Shown: positions 49,743 through 58,257 of the stretch, one piece after another
How the letters are laid out: every line of letters begins with the position of its first letter
How positions within the stretch are numbered: position 1 is the stretch's first letter
Source of the DNA: Mucilaginibacter sp. L3T2-6
Lineage (GTDB): Bacteria > Bacteroidota > Bacteroidia > Sphingobacteriales > Sphingobacteriaceae
DNA: 64,000 bases
Reading direction: 5' to 3'
Assembly (NCBI RefSeq): GCF_030519355.1
Contig: NZ_JAUMKC010000016.1
Coordinates: 1 to 64,000 of the forward strand
Translations under genes and position numbers: made by a program
Notes under the pieces: generated by a model
Seen by the model: only the letters and a program-made list of their open reading frames with translations
What the model was told of the DNA's origin: nothing
Databases searched by the model: none

Positions 49743-50378
49743 TTATACCTCTATCAGTTTATGTTTTATTGCATATAATACCAGGCCGATACGGCTTTTT
49801 ACTCCCAGCTTTTCAAATAACTGGTCGCGGTAGCCGTCAACTGTACGTATGCTGATGCACATTTGGGTGGCTATTTCTTTATACGTTAACTCTGAAGCCG
49901 CCAGCTTGATAAATTCCAGTTCACGGATTTGCAATGTAACCTGGTCATTCTGTTCATTAAAGGTATTTATCAACAGCCGGGTAACAAATTCAGGGTAATA
50001 AACCTCGCCAACCGACACTTTTTGCAAAGCGCGCTCAAATTCGTGTGGTTCTGAGTCTTTTAGAAGATAACCCTTTGTACCCAGCTTGAGCATCGTGAGC
50101 ACTTTTTCGGGGTCTTCCAGCATCGACAATACGATAATCCGGATTTCGGGATAATTTTCCTTTAGCCACAAGGCTGTAGCTGCCCCGTCCATCACCGGCA
50201 TGTGGATATCCAGGAGCACAATGTCGGGCTTAAGTTTTGAAGAAATCCGGCGAATCATTTCTTCGCCGTTGCCAGCCTCAAAAAGTATCTTAAACCCTTT
50301 AAAGTTATTGATTAATGACGCGATCCCGCTCCTGAAAAGCTTATGGTCATCAACTAATGCTATCTGCACATTTTCCAT
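49743..50378 (-). CDS. NarL/FixJ-family response regulator
   Basis: A 211-aa regulator: receiver domain with phospho-acceptor Asp in DIVLLDIHMPVMDG, preceding acidic pair ALVDDHKLFRSG, and a LuxR-type HTH (AASELTYKEIATQMCISIRT, VDGYRDQLFEKLGVKSR). The start at 50378 is chosen because its ATG overlaps the kinase stop codon by one base (TAATG). It pairs with the histidine kinase upstream in the same operon. Confidence 0.9.
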   Translation of the reverse strand: MENVQIALVDDHKLFRSGIASLINNFKGFKILFEAGNGEEMIRRISSKLKPDIVLLDIHMPVMDGAATALWLKENYPEIRIIVLSMLEDPEKVLTMLKLGTKGYLLKDSEPHEFERALQKVSVGEVYYPEFVTRLLINTFNEQNDQVTLQIRELEFIKLAASELTYKEIATQMCISIRTVDGYRDQLFEKLGVKSRIGLVLYAIKHKLIEV

Positions 50379-51190
50379 TAATGTAATGCGATTTTTTGTT
50401 GTAACAAGTTTAGGTGAACATTTACAGTGCATCCTTTGCCAGGCGAACTATCTATTTTTGAGACTGCACCTATCACCGCTGCCCTATTTTCAATATTCAT
50501 CAAACCAGAACCCTGGCTATGGTCCAATGAGTTAGCTGAAAACCCAACGCCATCGTCACTGATGGTTAAATTAAATACTCCGGACTTATAATCCAAACCA
50601 ATTTTAAGATGTGCCGCGCCAGAATGCTTCATTGTATTATTAACAACCTCCTGAAAAATGCGGAACAATACCAGCTCACGTTGTTCCCCGAGAGGATAAA
50701 TATCGCCGTTCACAGTAAATACTGCTTTTATAAGGCCGCTTTTATTGAGTTTATCTACCTCCTTTTCAACGGTCTTTACGAGTCCCTGCTTGGTGATATA
50801 CTCAAAGCTTAAACTTTTTGACAGGTCCCTGAGGTCGGTAATTACCTGGGCGATCAGATCGCGGTTCTCGTTTAATTTAGTCTGCTGCGGCTCGGTCACG
50901 TTGTTAATCATAGCCAGGTTAAGTTTCACGAAGGATAATACCTGGTTTATGTTATCGTGCAACTCCCGGCTTACATGGGCAAAGGTCTGCTCCTGTATCT
51001 CCAAACGCGCTTTTAAAAACTCCTGCTTAAAATTAGCTTCCAGGCCTTCACGTTCCGCTTTGTTTTGAACCTGGCGTTTTTGATAGAGTACAATAAAATA
51101 GATAATAAAGCCGGCCAGGAAAACAAAAAAAACGGTTGTAGCGACAAACACCACGTATAATTCACTGCTGTTTGGAGCCGCGCTAACCAT
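50378..51190 (-). CDS. sensor histidine kinase, LiaS/NarX class
   Basis: A 270-aa kinase with one N-terminal TM (YVVFVATTVFFVFLAGFIIY), a coiled linker, the HisKA_3 dimerisation domain with phospho-acceptor His (HVSRELHDNINQVLSFVKLN) and a HATPase_c domain (QEVVNNTMKHSGAAHLKIGL, then ISDDGVGFSANSLDHSQGSG). The lack of a large input domain suggests that the adjacent polytopic protein supplies the signal. Overlaps that gene by 8 nt. Confidence 0.9.
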   Translation of the reverse strand: MVSAAPNSSELYVVFVATTVFFVFLAGFIIYFIVLYQKRQVQNKAEREGLEANFKQEFLKARLEIQEQTFAHVSRELHDNINQVLSFVKLNLAMINNVTEPQQTKLNENRDLIAQVITDLRDLSKSLSFEYITKQGLVKTVEKEVDKLNKSGLIKAVFTVNGDIYPLGEQRELVLFRIFQEVVNNTMKHSGAAHLKIGLDYKSGVFNLTISDDGVGFSANSLDHSQGSGLMNIENRAAVIGAVSKIDSSPGKGCTVNVHLNLLQQKIALH

Positions 51191-51845
51191 TATTCAGCAC
51201 GCTAATTTTTGTTTTTCTATTATCTATAAGCAATGATATGCCGATTACAATATAGAATATAAAATTAACAAAGACTGAAAAATAAACCAAAGGAACAGCG
51301 TCCAGCTTGTTTTCTATAAAATAGCTCAGCAATGCAAAGTTTAAAAACATGGTTGTGGCGTAAAAAAGCATATTGAGATTGAACCAAAACAAGCTTTGTT
51401 TAAATAAACTTTGTTCTGCAGGCGATAGCAGCATCTGCCGGAACAATAACAGCGCATAAATAACATATACGATGTGCGACGCTTCCAGTATAAGTGATGG
51501 AAATTGCGTTAGTTTTTCAAAGAAAATAATGTTAGCGATCTCCAGCAACACCATCCCTCCGATTACATAAATTATCGACCTTTTTATTGCCGCCGAGTTG
51601 ATGAGATAATAATAAGTGAGTGAAAATAAAGCAAACTCTATTACGGCCCAAACGTGTGCCTGCGGCATACTATTATGAGAGATTTTGCCGTAAATTTTCT
51701 TTGTGCCCTCGCTTATTAACGTACACAGTATTGTTATTGTCAATAACCTGAAAGCTTTATTAAGCTGCCTGTATCGTGCAAGCCCGGAGATGATTACAAA
51801 AAGTAACACCACCAGGTAAATCAAAAATATCTCATCAAAACTCAT
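51183..51845 (-). CDS. polytopic membrane protein, candidate signal partner
   Basis: A 220-aa protein with about seven predicted membrane helices (IFLIYLVVLLFVIISGLARY, LLTITILCTLISEGTK, WAVIEFALFSLTYYYLI, SIIYVIGGMVLLEIANIIFF, HIVYVIYALLLFRQML, LFYATTMFLNFALLSYFI, FSVFVNFIFYIVIGISLLI). No family is recognised with confidence. It overlaps the histidine kinase gene by 8 nt and follows the 120-aa gene by 10 nt, so it probably works with the kinase. Confidence 0.6.
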   Translation of the reverse strand: MSFDEIFLIYLVVLLFVIISGLARYRQLNKAFRLLTITILCTLISEGTKKIYGKISHNSMPQAHVWAVIEFALFSLTYYYLINSAAIKRSIIYVIGGMVLLEIANIIFFEKLTQFPSLILEASHIVYVIYALLLFRQMLLSPAEQSLFKQSLFWFNLNMLFYATTMFLNFALLSYFIENKLDAVPLVYFSVFVNFIFYIVIGISLLIDNRKTKISVLNNG

Positions 51846-51855
51846 AATTGCTTAT

Positions 51856-52218
51856 TTAACAAAGGTCAGTACAAAATGGCGGACACGGAGTAAGCTGATC
51901 CCATGTTTCGTATCGGCCCACATAAGGTGCGGCGCCGGGTACTTCAGGATAGTCCGGGTTGATTTCTGCCCCGGTAAGTATAAGGGTAAATTTGTTGTCG
52001 GCCGATGTGGGGAAATCAGGATGCTTGGCGAAGAATACGCTTACACCAACGTTATTTTTATCGCTCAAAATAGCGTCGAGGCTTCGGCGGCTAATAAAAA
52101 AACCATTTAAAAATTGACCGTCGGGTGTTAGGAGCGCCGGACCGTTGGTGTCTGAGTTTCGGGCCTGGTAGGCCGCAATTAAATCTTTCGCAGTGTCTTT
52201 GTCAATTACAGATGCCAT
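51856..52218 (-). CDS. uncharacterised 120-aa protein with Cys-rich tail
   Basis: A soluble-looking protein (MASVIDKDTAKDLIAAYQAR start) with a central GPALLTPDGQFLNGFFISRR segment and a C-terminal PCPPFCTDLC tail. No signal peptide, membrane helix or known domain is seen. First gene of the four-gene operon leading to the kinase and regulator, suggesting it is sensed by or modulates that system (inference). It is divergent from the metallophosphoesterase gene over a palindrome-rich 164-nt region. Confidence 0.55.
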   Translation of the reverse strand: MASVIDKDTAKDLIAAYQARNSDTNGPALLTPDGQFLNGFFISRRSLDAILSDKNNVGVSVFFAKHPDFPTSADNKFTLILTGAEINPDYPEVPGAAPYVGRYETWDQLTPCPPFCTDLC

Positions 52219-52283
52219 ATCAATTTGTCTATTAGGGTTAGATAATGCTGGCTAAATATAGCGTTTAACCACATAAATGACAT

Positions 52284-52340
52284 CGTTAAATAACCGTTTT
52301 TTCGTCGTTTTTTAACGTTAAAAATACCGTTATTTAACGG
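52284..52340. promoter_or_regulatory. palindrome cluster between divergent genes
   Basis: CGTTAAATAACCG (52284-52296), the perfect 16-bp palindrome TTTTTAACGTTAAAAA (52309-52324) and the dyad CCGTTATTTAACGG (52327-52340) all carry GTTA/TAAC half-sites. They occupy the divergent promoter region between the 120-aa gene and the metallophosphoesterase, as expected of a multi-site operator. Confidence 0.6.
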
Positions 52341-52382
52341 GTTGACAATGTGACCAAATATTGCGATATAGCCGACCTCCGG

Positions 52383-53522
52383 ATGAGCACAGTAGTTAAA
52401 CAAAAGCCCGCTGCAGCCGTTAACAAACTGATGCGTAAATTTTTACAAAAACTTTTAACACGGCCGGCTATACAGCTGGCTAACCGCATATCCTCGCAGC
52501 CCGATAAAGGCCGGGTTGAAAAGGCCTTAGCCAAGCTTTACCGGCAGATTGCAGCAGGTGACACCAGGCGGGGGAAATTATTAAATTTCGATTCTGCAAG
52601 AGATAAATTTATAATTCTGTCTGATCAGCACAAAGGCGCGCGGGACGGGGCTGACGTATTCGCCAATTGTGCCAAAAACTATGTGGCTGCATTGAACTAT
52701 TACAATGAAAAGGATTTTTTTTATATAAATCTTGGCGACAGTGAAGAACTTTGGGAGAATCTTTTCGCAACCGTAAAACGACATAACAAGTTAACTTTTG
52801 AAGCCGAAAAAAGATTCCTGGGGCGAAATGCTTTTATTAAAATATTCGGCAATCACGATTTGTACTGGGATAATGATCCGCTGGCACAAGTCAATCTGGC
52901 GAGCATTTATGGCAACCCTGTGGATATTCATGAAGGGGTTATCCTTAGAACCAGCATCAAAGATCGTCCGCTCGAAATTTATATGACACATGGTCACCAG
53001 GGAGATTTGCAAAGCGACGGCAATTGGTTTAGTAAATGGTTTGTATCTGACATTTGGGGGCCGTTCCAGGCGTATCTTAGAATAAATCCGAACACGCCTG
53101 CTAATAATGACCAGCTAAAAACCGACCATAATCGAATTATGTATGAATGGAGCTCGAAAAGGGAAAACCTGCTGCTGATAACCGGCCATACGCATCAACC
53201 GGTATTTAGATCGATGACGCAGCTGGAGATACTTTTCGATAAATTGCATATCGCCAAAAAAGAAAACAACACCAGCGAAGCAGAGAAAGTGCAAAGTAAA
53301 ATAGATAGTCTGCACCTGAAAACCAGTCGCCCGCCTGATTTTAATGGTTACCTGGATACTTATTTCAATACCGGCTGCTGTTGTTTTGACGATGGTGACA
53401 TCACAGGGATTGAAATTGCTAATGAATGCATCCGGTTAATTAAATGGCAATATGCGCCAGGCAGGGAAAGCGACAGGGTGGTATTGGAGGAATGCAGGCT
53501 GAATGAGTTAAAACTGCAATAA
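52383..53522 (+). CDS. calcineurin-like metallophosphoesterase
   Basis: A 379-aa protein with the metal-binding sequence set of the superfamily: IILSDQHKGARDG near the start, YINLGDSEELWENL, KIFGNHDLYWDNDP (GNHD motif), TGHTHQPVF (GHTH). The N-terminal 45 residues are basic and amphipathic. The start at 52383 (ATG) is preferred; a GTG at 52350 would add 11 residues and overlap the promoter region. The substrate is not predictable from sequence. Confidence 0.85.
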   Translation: MSTVVKQKPAAAVNKLMRKFLQKLLTRPAIQLANRISSQPDKGRVEKALAKLYRQIAAGDTRRGKLLNFDSARDKFIILSDQHKGARDGADVFANCAKNYVAALNYYNEKDFFYINLGDSEELWENLFATVKRHNKLTFEAEKRFLGRNAFIKIFGNHDLYWDNDPLAQVNLASIYGNPVDIHEGVILRTSIKDRPLEIYMTHGHQGDLQSDGNWFSKWFVSDIWGPFQAYLRINPNTPANNDQLKTDHNRIMYEWSSKRENLLLITGHTHQPVFRSMTQLEILFDKLHIAKKENNTSEAEKVQSKIDSLHLKTSRPPDFNGYLDTYFNTGCCCFDDGDITGIEIANECIRLIKWQYAPGRESDRVVLEECRLNELKLQ

Positions 53523-53528
53523 CCCTGA

Positions 53529-54167
53529 TTATTCCTCCAGCAAAAACACAAAAAGCTCCTTAGGCCCGTGCGCGCCTAAAACCAGCGTCTTCTCGATATC
53601 TGCAGTGCGGCTGGGCCCGGTAACATTGCTTATCATGGACGGTATGTTACCCTCATATTTATTTTTTATCAGTTTAAGGCCATCCTTAATGTCGACAACT
53701 AATTGCGAAGTATACGCCAGCACAATGTGAACCGGCGGGTAAATGCTCAGCCTGCGGCCCGCCATATTTCCATTTGAAAGCAGGATGCTCCCATTCCGCG
53801 CTATCAAAGCTTCACAAAGCGTAAATCCGACTTCGGCTTCTTCAAAATCTTTATCAGTTGAATAGTAGGGATATTCAAAACGGTCGAGTATGGCCTGTAG
53901 GTCAGGTTCCCAGCAGTAAATTTTATGCCATTTACGCGCTTCGGCCAGTTCGAGCAAGTTTTCTATAAATTGCACCTCGTCCTCACAAAAAAGGAACTGC
54001 CCGGATATGGCGGTAAACTGCTCGGCAAACATAACTTCCGGCAACTCTTCAGGCTGGGGATAGTGTGGCAGATCTTCAACGTTCGGATAAGGGTTATCCC
54101 TTTTCTCCAAAAGAGCCTTCCGGATCTTCTTTAATAGTTTTTCTTTTGGTGTAGTTATATCCCTCAT
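53529..54167 (-). CDS. LutC/YkgG-like LUD-domain protein
   Basis: A 212-aa protein of the LUD superfamily. The conserved C-terminal signature is NVTGPSRTADIEKTLVLGAH followed by GPKELFVFLLEE. The N-terminal part is acidic and variable. LutC-type proteins form part of a lactate utilisation complex with LutA and LutB; those partners are not in the window. The stop lies 7 nt from the convergent metallophosphoesterase. Confidence 0.8.
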   Translation of the reverse strand: MRDITTPKEKLLKKIRKALLEKRDNPYPNVEDLPHYPQPEELPEVMFAEQFTAISGQFLFCEDEVQFIENLLELAEARKWHKIYCWEPDLQAILDRFEYPYYSTDKDFEEAEVGFTLCEALIARNGSILLSNGNMAGRRLSIYPPVHIVLAYTSQLVVDIKDGLKLIKNKYEGNIPSMISNVTGPSRTADIEKTLVLGAHGPKELFVFLLEE

Positions 54168-54178
54168 AGTTAGTCCTT

Positions 54179-54255
54179 AGTCGAAAGTCTGGAGTCAAAT
54201 TAAAAGGTCTTAAGCCTTAAGTCCAAAAAAACTTTCGACTCAAGACTTAAGACCT
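54179..54255. repeat. double-hairpin AGTC-type intergenic repeat
   Basis: Two interlocking perfect 10-bp inverted pairs: AGTCGAAAGT/ACTTTCGACT (54179-54188, 54231-54240) and AGGTCTTAAG/CTTAAGACCT (54205-54214, 54246-54255). The words recur in the copy at 47857-47912. The element lies upstream of the lutC-like gene and downstream of ftsH. Confidence 0.6.
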
Positions 54256-54272
54256 CTGGCTTAAGACTATTA

Positions 54273-56393
54273 TTAACTGTTTATATCCTTCTCTTCAGGA
54301 TTGCGGTTAAATGTTCCAGAATGATCCGCAACACCCTCTGGTATCAGCGCAGATGCAGCAGGGCCCTGGTCGCCTTCAGGACCGTTCACAAATTCATCAT
54401 AAGTGGTGCGATTGTCGAACGGTCTTTTGCCTAATATTTCCTCCAGATCACTCTGGAAAAGTATTTCTTTTTCCAACAGCTTGTTAGCCAGCTTCTCGAG
54501 ACCCTCGCGCTTATCTATCAGCAGCTTTTTAGTCATCTCGTAAACAACAGCTATCTGGTTGCGAACCTCTTCATCAATCATTTCTGATGTTTTTTCCGAA
54601 TATGGCTTGTTGAACTGGTATTCCCCCTGCGTATCGTTAAATGATACATTACCAACCTTTTCGTTCATACCATAGATTGTCACCATGGCGTACGCAAGTT
54701 TGGTGATCCGTTCCAGGTCATTTTGTGCGCCGGTCGATATTTTTCCGAAGGTTATATCTTCGGCCACCCGGCCTCCAAGCGTCATACACATACCGTCAAT
54801 CAATTGCTCAGTGGTGTACAGAAACTGTTCTTTAGGCAGATACTGAGCGTAACCCAGGGCAGCAACACCACGCGGAACGATAGAAACCTTAACCAGCGGG
54901 TCGGCGTGTTCCAGGAACCAGCCTGCAATAGCATGGCCGGCTTCATGGTAAGCTACAATGCGTTTTTCCTCAGGAGAAATGATCTTGTTCTTTTTCTCCA
55001 AACCACCTATTACGCGGTCGATAGCATCCTGAAAGTCCTGCATATCAACAGCCTCTTTATTCTTGCGGGCAGCTATAAGTGCAGCTTCATTACATACGTT
55101 GGCAATTTCAGCACCGGCGAATCCCGGAGTTTGAGCTGATAATTTCTTTGCGTCTACACCCTCAGCAAGTTTAACCGGCTTCAGGTGTACTTTAAATATT
55201 TGCTCACGGCCAATCAAATCCGGTTTGTCTATAGACACCTGGCGGTCAAAACGGCCCGGGCGCAATAAAGCAGAATCTAACACATCAGGGCGGTTGGTAG
55301 CAGCCAGGATAATGATGCCTGAATCGGTGCCGAAACCATCCATCTCAACCAGTAACTGGTTCAGCGTGTTTTCTCGCTCGTCATTACCGCCAACAATGTT
55401 ATTTTTACCGCGGGCGCGGCCAATAGCATCGATTTCATCAATGAAGATGATACACGGCGCTTTGTCTTTAGCCTGGCGGAATAAATCGCGCACACGCGAA
55501 GCACCCACACCTACAAACATCTCCACAAAGTCGGAACCCGACAGCGAGAAGAAAGGCACCTGCGCCTCGCCGGCAACAGCTTTTGCAAGCAACGTTTTAC
55601 CGGTACCCGGCGCGCCTATCAACAAGGCGCCTTTTGGTATTTTTCCGCCCAGGTTGGTATATTTTTTGGGATTTTTAAGGAAATCGACAATTTCCATTAC
55701 TTCCTGTTTAGCTTCTTCAAGGCCGGCAACGTCATTAAATGTAACCGAAACCTGTGCTTCTTTATCAAAAAGTGTAGCTTTTGATTTGCCGATATTGAAT
55801 ATCTGGCCGCCGGGGCCGCCGCCTGCTCCACCGCTCATGCGGCGCATAATAAACAGCCAAACAGCAACCAGCAATACAGCCATTATAATGCACTGTACAA
55901 ACCAGTTTGAAAGCAGGCTTTCATGGCCCGGTTCAATGCTCACATCTACTTTCTGGGCATCGGTAAAGCCGGCTTCTTTCTCAGCATTATTTATCGATGT
56001 TTTTATACCTTCAAAGGTTGCATCGGTAAATGTGTATTGCGGCGAGTCATTAGCGCCGCCAAAGCCAATTTTGTTTTGCTCTCTTTTAGCGTCGCGATAC
56101 TGCTGCTTTGTTGATAAGCTTTCAGGCTTAATATAAACTTCGGCCACTACGAGGTCGCCGCTACGGTAACAAACCACTTTCGATACATCATGCTGCTTCA
56201 GCATCTCTTCCGAAAACCTCTGGAAGGTAATGTTGTTGGTAGTGGTAGTGTTTAAAAGACTGGCAACAACCAGCAGCACAACAACTATTATGGCATAAAA
56301 CCACATAAAGCTGGGCCTGGGTGATTTTGGCGTTATCTTTTTGTTCGGTATCTTCCTTATCGGTTTTGGATTTTCCAATTTCTTATCTTTCAT
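54273..56393 (-). CDS. ftsH: ATP-dependent zinc metalloprotease FtsH
   Basis: A 706-aa membrane protease. An N-terminal TM ([17 protein letters not shown]) and a second TM near residue 175 flank a periplasmic domain. The AAA+ module has Walker [20 protein letters not shown], Walker [17 protein letters not shown] and the SRH region [20 protein letters not shown]. The peptidase has HEAGH ([14 protein letters not shown]) and its third zinc ligand downstream. It degrades misfolded membrane and regulatory proteins. It is in the rsfS-ftsH order common in Bacteroidota. Confidence 0.95.
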   Translation of the reverse strand: MKDKKLENPKPIRKIPNKKITPKSPRPSFMWFYAIIVVVLLVVASLLNTTTTNNITFQRFSEEMLKQHDVSKVVCYRSGDLVVAEVYIKPESLSTKQQYRDAKREQNKIGFGGANDSPQYTFTDATFEGIKTSINNAEKEAGFTDAQKVDVSIEPGHESLLSNWFVQCIIMAVLLVAVWLFIMRRMSGGAGGGPGGQIFNIGKSKATLFDKEAQVSVTFNDVAGLEEAKQEVMEIVDFLKNPKKYTNLGGKIPKGALLIGAPGTGKTLLAKAVAGEAQVPFFSLSGSDFVEMFVGVGASRVRDLFRQAKDKAPCIIFIDEIDAIGRARGKNNIVGGNDERENTLNQLLVEMDGFGTDSGIIILAATNRPDVLDSALLRPGRFDRQVSIDKPDLIGREQIFKVHLKPVKLAEGVDAKKLSAQTPGFAGAEIANVCNEAALIAARKNKEAVDMQDFQDAIDRVIGGLEKKNKIISPEEKRIVAYHEAGHAIAGWFLEHADPLVKVSIVPRGVAALGYAQYLPKEQFLYTTEQLIDGMCMTLGGRVAEDITFGKISTGAQNDLERITKLAYAMVTIYGMNEKVGNVSFNDTQGEYQFNKPYSEKTSEMIDEEVRNQIAVVYEMTKKLLIDKREGLEKLANKLLEKEILFQSDLEEILGKRPFDNRTTYDEFVNGPEGDQGPAASALIPEGVADHSGTFNRNPEEKDINS

Positions 56394-56479
56394 TAATTTA
56401 CAAACTCAAACTTACAATCTTTATTTTAAAATTCACGGTATGACGATGACGCGCAATAAACCCTGATTGTTGCGAATAC

Positions 56480-56854
56480 TTACGCGCTTTTATACATTTT
56501 AACTTCAGCATCGCCCCACAAATCTTCCATTCCATAAAACTCACGTTTATCCGTGCGAAAAACGTGCACAACCACATCTACATAATCCAGCAGTATCCAT
56601 TCAGCATGCTCAAGGCCCTCTTTGCGGTAGGGTTCCTGTTGCGTGGTTTTATAAATTTCTTCTTCTACACTATTGGCTATGGCTTTTACCTGGGTAGCCG
56701 ACTCAGCATGTGTTATCACAAAATAATCGGCAACAGAACTAAATATATTACGAAGGTCTAACCTGATAATATCGTTTCCTTTTTTTTCCTGGATGCCATG
56801 AATGGCTAACTCCGAAATATAGGCCGCTTCACTTAACGCTTTGTTTTTTCCCAT
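56480..56854 (-). CDS. rsfS: ribosome silencing factor RsfS
   Basis: A 124-aa protein of the RsfS/Iojap family: DIIRLDLRNIFSSVADYFVI, THAESATQVKAIANSVEEEI, and EGLEHAEWILLDYVDVVVHV near the end. It binds L14 on the large subunit and blocks subunit joining during starvation. The start is the ATG at 56854; the frame also has an upstream TTG. It is divergent from birA with only 47 nt between. Confidence 0.9.
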   Translation of the reverse strand: MGKNKALSEAAYISELAIHGIQEKKGNDIIRLDLRNIFSSVADYFVITHAESATQVKAIANSVEEEIYKTTQQEPYRKEGLEHAEWILLDYVDVVVHVFRTDKREFYGMEDLWGDAEVKMYKSA

Positions 56855-56901
56855 CAAAAAGAATTAGTTTTGAACGATTCGGTATTTAATAATATTATAC
56901 T

Positions 56902-57672
56902 TTGCAAAATAACATATTTTCAGGATTATTTGTTGGTCAAAATTTATTGACAATTCAACAAGTAGACTCAACCAACAATTATCTTAAACAGTTAGTGTCA
57001 AATTCCAAGCCATTGATTGAAGGAACGGTCATTATGGCAGTCGATCAATACGCAGGCCGCGGTCAGCATCAAAACGGCTGGTTTGCCGAACCTGGTAAAA
57101 ATTTAACCTTTAGTATTTTATTAAAGCCATCTTTTTTACCGGTTTCACAGCAATTTGACCTTGTGAGGGCCATTAGCCTGGGCGTTTTTGACGCCTTGCA
57201 TCCATTGCTTGGCGACGGCCTAACCATAAAATGGCCCAACGATATCTATTACGGCAACCGTAAACTTGGTGGTATGCTGATTGAAAATATGATACAGGGC
57301 TTACAAATAAAAAATTCCATTGCGGGAATTGGCATAAACATTAACCAGGAAGGCTTCCCCGAAAACCTGCCAGGCGCCATATCTGTAAAGCAAATCTTAC
57401 AGCAGGATTATGATTTAAAGTATTTATTATCCGAAATTTGCCGCCATGTGGAAGCGTACTATTTAAGTTTGAAAGCTGATAAAATTTCGCTTGTAAGGAA
57501 TAAATATTTGTCGCGACTATACCGGTTAAACGAAGAGGGGGAATTTAAGTCAAAAGAAGGAAGATTTTCCGGAATGATACACCGGGTTACCGATTCGGGT
57601 TTATTGGTGGTGAAAAACAATAAGGGTGAAGATTTAGAGTTTAGCCTGAAGGAAATCGAGTTTTTGCATTAG
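56902..57672 (+). CDS. birA: biotin-[acetyl-CoA carboxylase] ligase
   Basis: A 256-aa biotin protein ligase without an N-terminal DNA-binding domain. Signatures: VDSTNNYLKQ, AGRGQHQNGWFAEPGKNLTF (biotinyl-AMP loop; GRGQHQ in place of GRGRxG), TIKWPNDIYYGNRKLGGMLI, IAGIGININQEGFP. The SH3-like C-terminal domain follows. The only start that keeps the conserved N-terminus is TTG at 56902; no nearby ATG exists. It attaches biotin to acetyl-CoA carboxylase. Confidence 0.9.
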   Translation: MQNNIFSGLFVGQNLLTIQQVDSTNNYLKQLVSNSKPLIEGTVIMAVDQYAGRGQHQNGWFAEPGKNLTFSILLKPSFLPVSQQFDLVRAISLGVFDALHPLLGDGLTIKWPNDIYYGNRKLGGMLIENMIQGLQIKNSIAGIGININQEGFPENLPGAISVKQILQQDYDLKYLLSEICRHVEAYYLSLKADKISLVRNKYLSRLYRLNEEGEFKSKEGRFSGMIHRVTDSGLLVVKNNKGEDLEFSLKEIEFLH

Positions 57673-57792
57673 CATATTGGAGTAATTTATGGTATGCAAT
57701 TGTAATAAATGCCTTCGCCGGAGAATATGAATTTTTCTATCCCGATTGCCGACTAAAAAAATTTAACACGAAAATTAATATAAACTATAAAA

Positions 57793-58245
57793 ATGAAAAA
57801 AGTACTGTTAGCTGCTGTTGCCCTGGTGTTAAGCTTTGGCGCTAAAGCACAAATTGAGTCGCATGTAAAATGGTCTTATGCTGCGAAAAGGCTGAGCCCC
57901 ACCGAAGCCGTTGTTTTTCTGAAAGCAACTATTGATGATGGCTGGCATGTTTACGGCCTAAACGTTCCTGATGGCGGCCCGATAAAAACATCGTTCACTT
58001 TTGCTAAATCAAAAGATTATAGCCCGGTTGGCGTACCTACACAGCCAACCCCTATAAAAAAATATGAGTCGACGTTTAAAATGGACGTAACCTATTTTGA
58101 GAAGTCGGTAATATTTCAGCAGAAAATAAAGCTTAAATCAGCAGGCGCAACTACTGTAAAAGGTCAGTTGGAATACATGACCTGTAACGACCATAAATGC
58201 CTCCCTCCCGAAGATATTGATTTCACCATACCGGTAGGTAAATAA
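57793..58245 (+). CDS. secreted nDsbD-like domain protein
   Basis: A 150-aa exported protein (signal peptide ending GAKAQ) that corresponds to the N-terminal periplasmic domain of DsbD: IDDGWHVYGLNVPDGGPIKT, a central immunoglobulin-like core, and the redox pair in YMTCNDHKCLPPEDIDF. In E. coli this domain is fused to the membrane part; here it is a separate gene 12 nt before it. It would receive electrons from the membrane domain and pass them to periplasmic targets. Confidence 0.85.
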   Translation: MKKVLLAAVALVLSFGAKAQIESHVKWSYAAKRLSPTEAVVFLKATIDDGWHVYGLNVPDGGPIKTSFTFAKSKDYSPVGVPTQPTPIKKYESTFKMDVTYFEKSVIFQQKIKLKSAGATTVKGQLEYMTCNDHKCLPPEDIDFTIPVGK

Positions 58246-58257
58246 TTTAAGGCAGCA

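Noticed and set aside
55225-56136. 303-aa plus-strand ORF opposite ftsH
   Set aside because: Long only because the opposite strand is highly biased; FtsH motifs on the minus strand are unambiguous.
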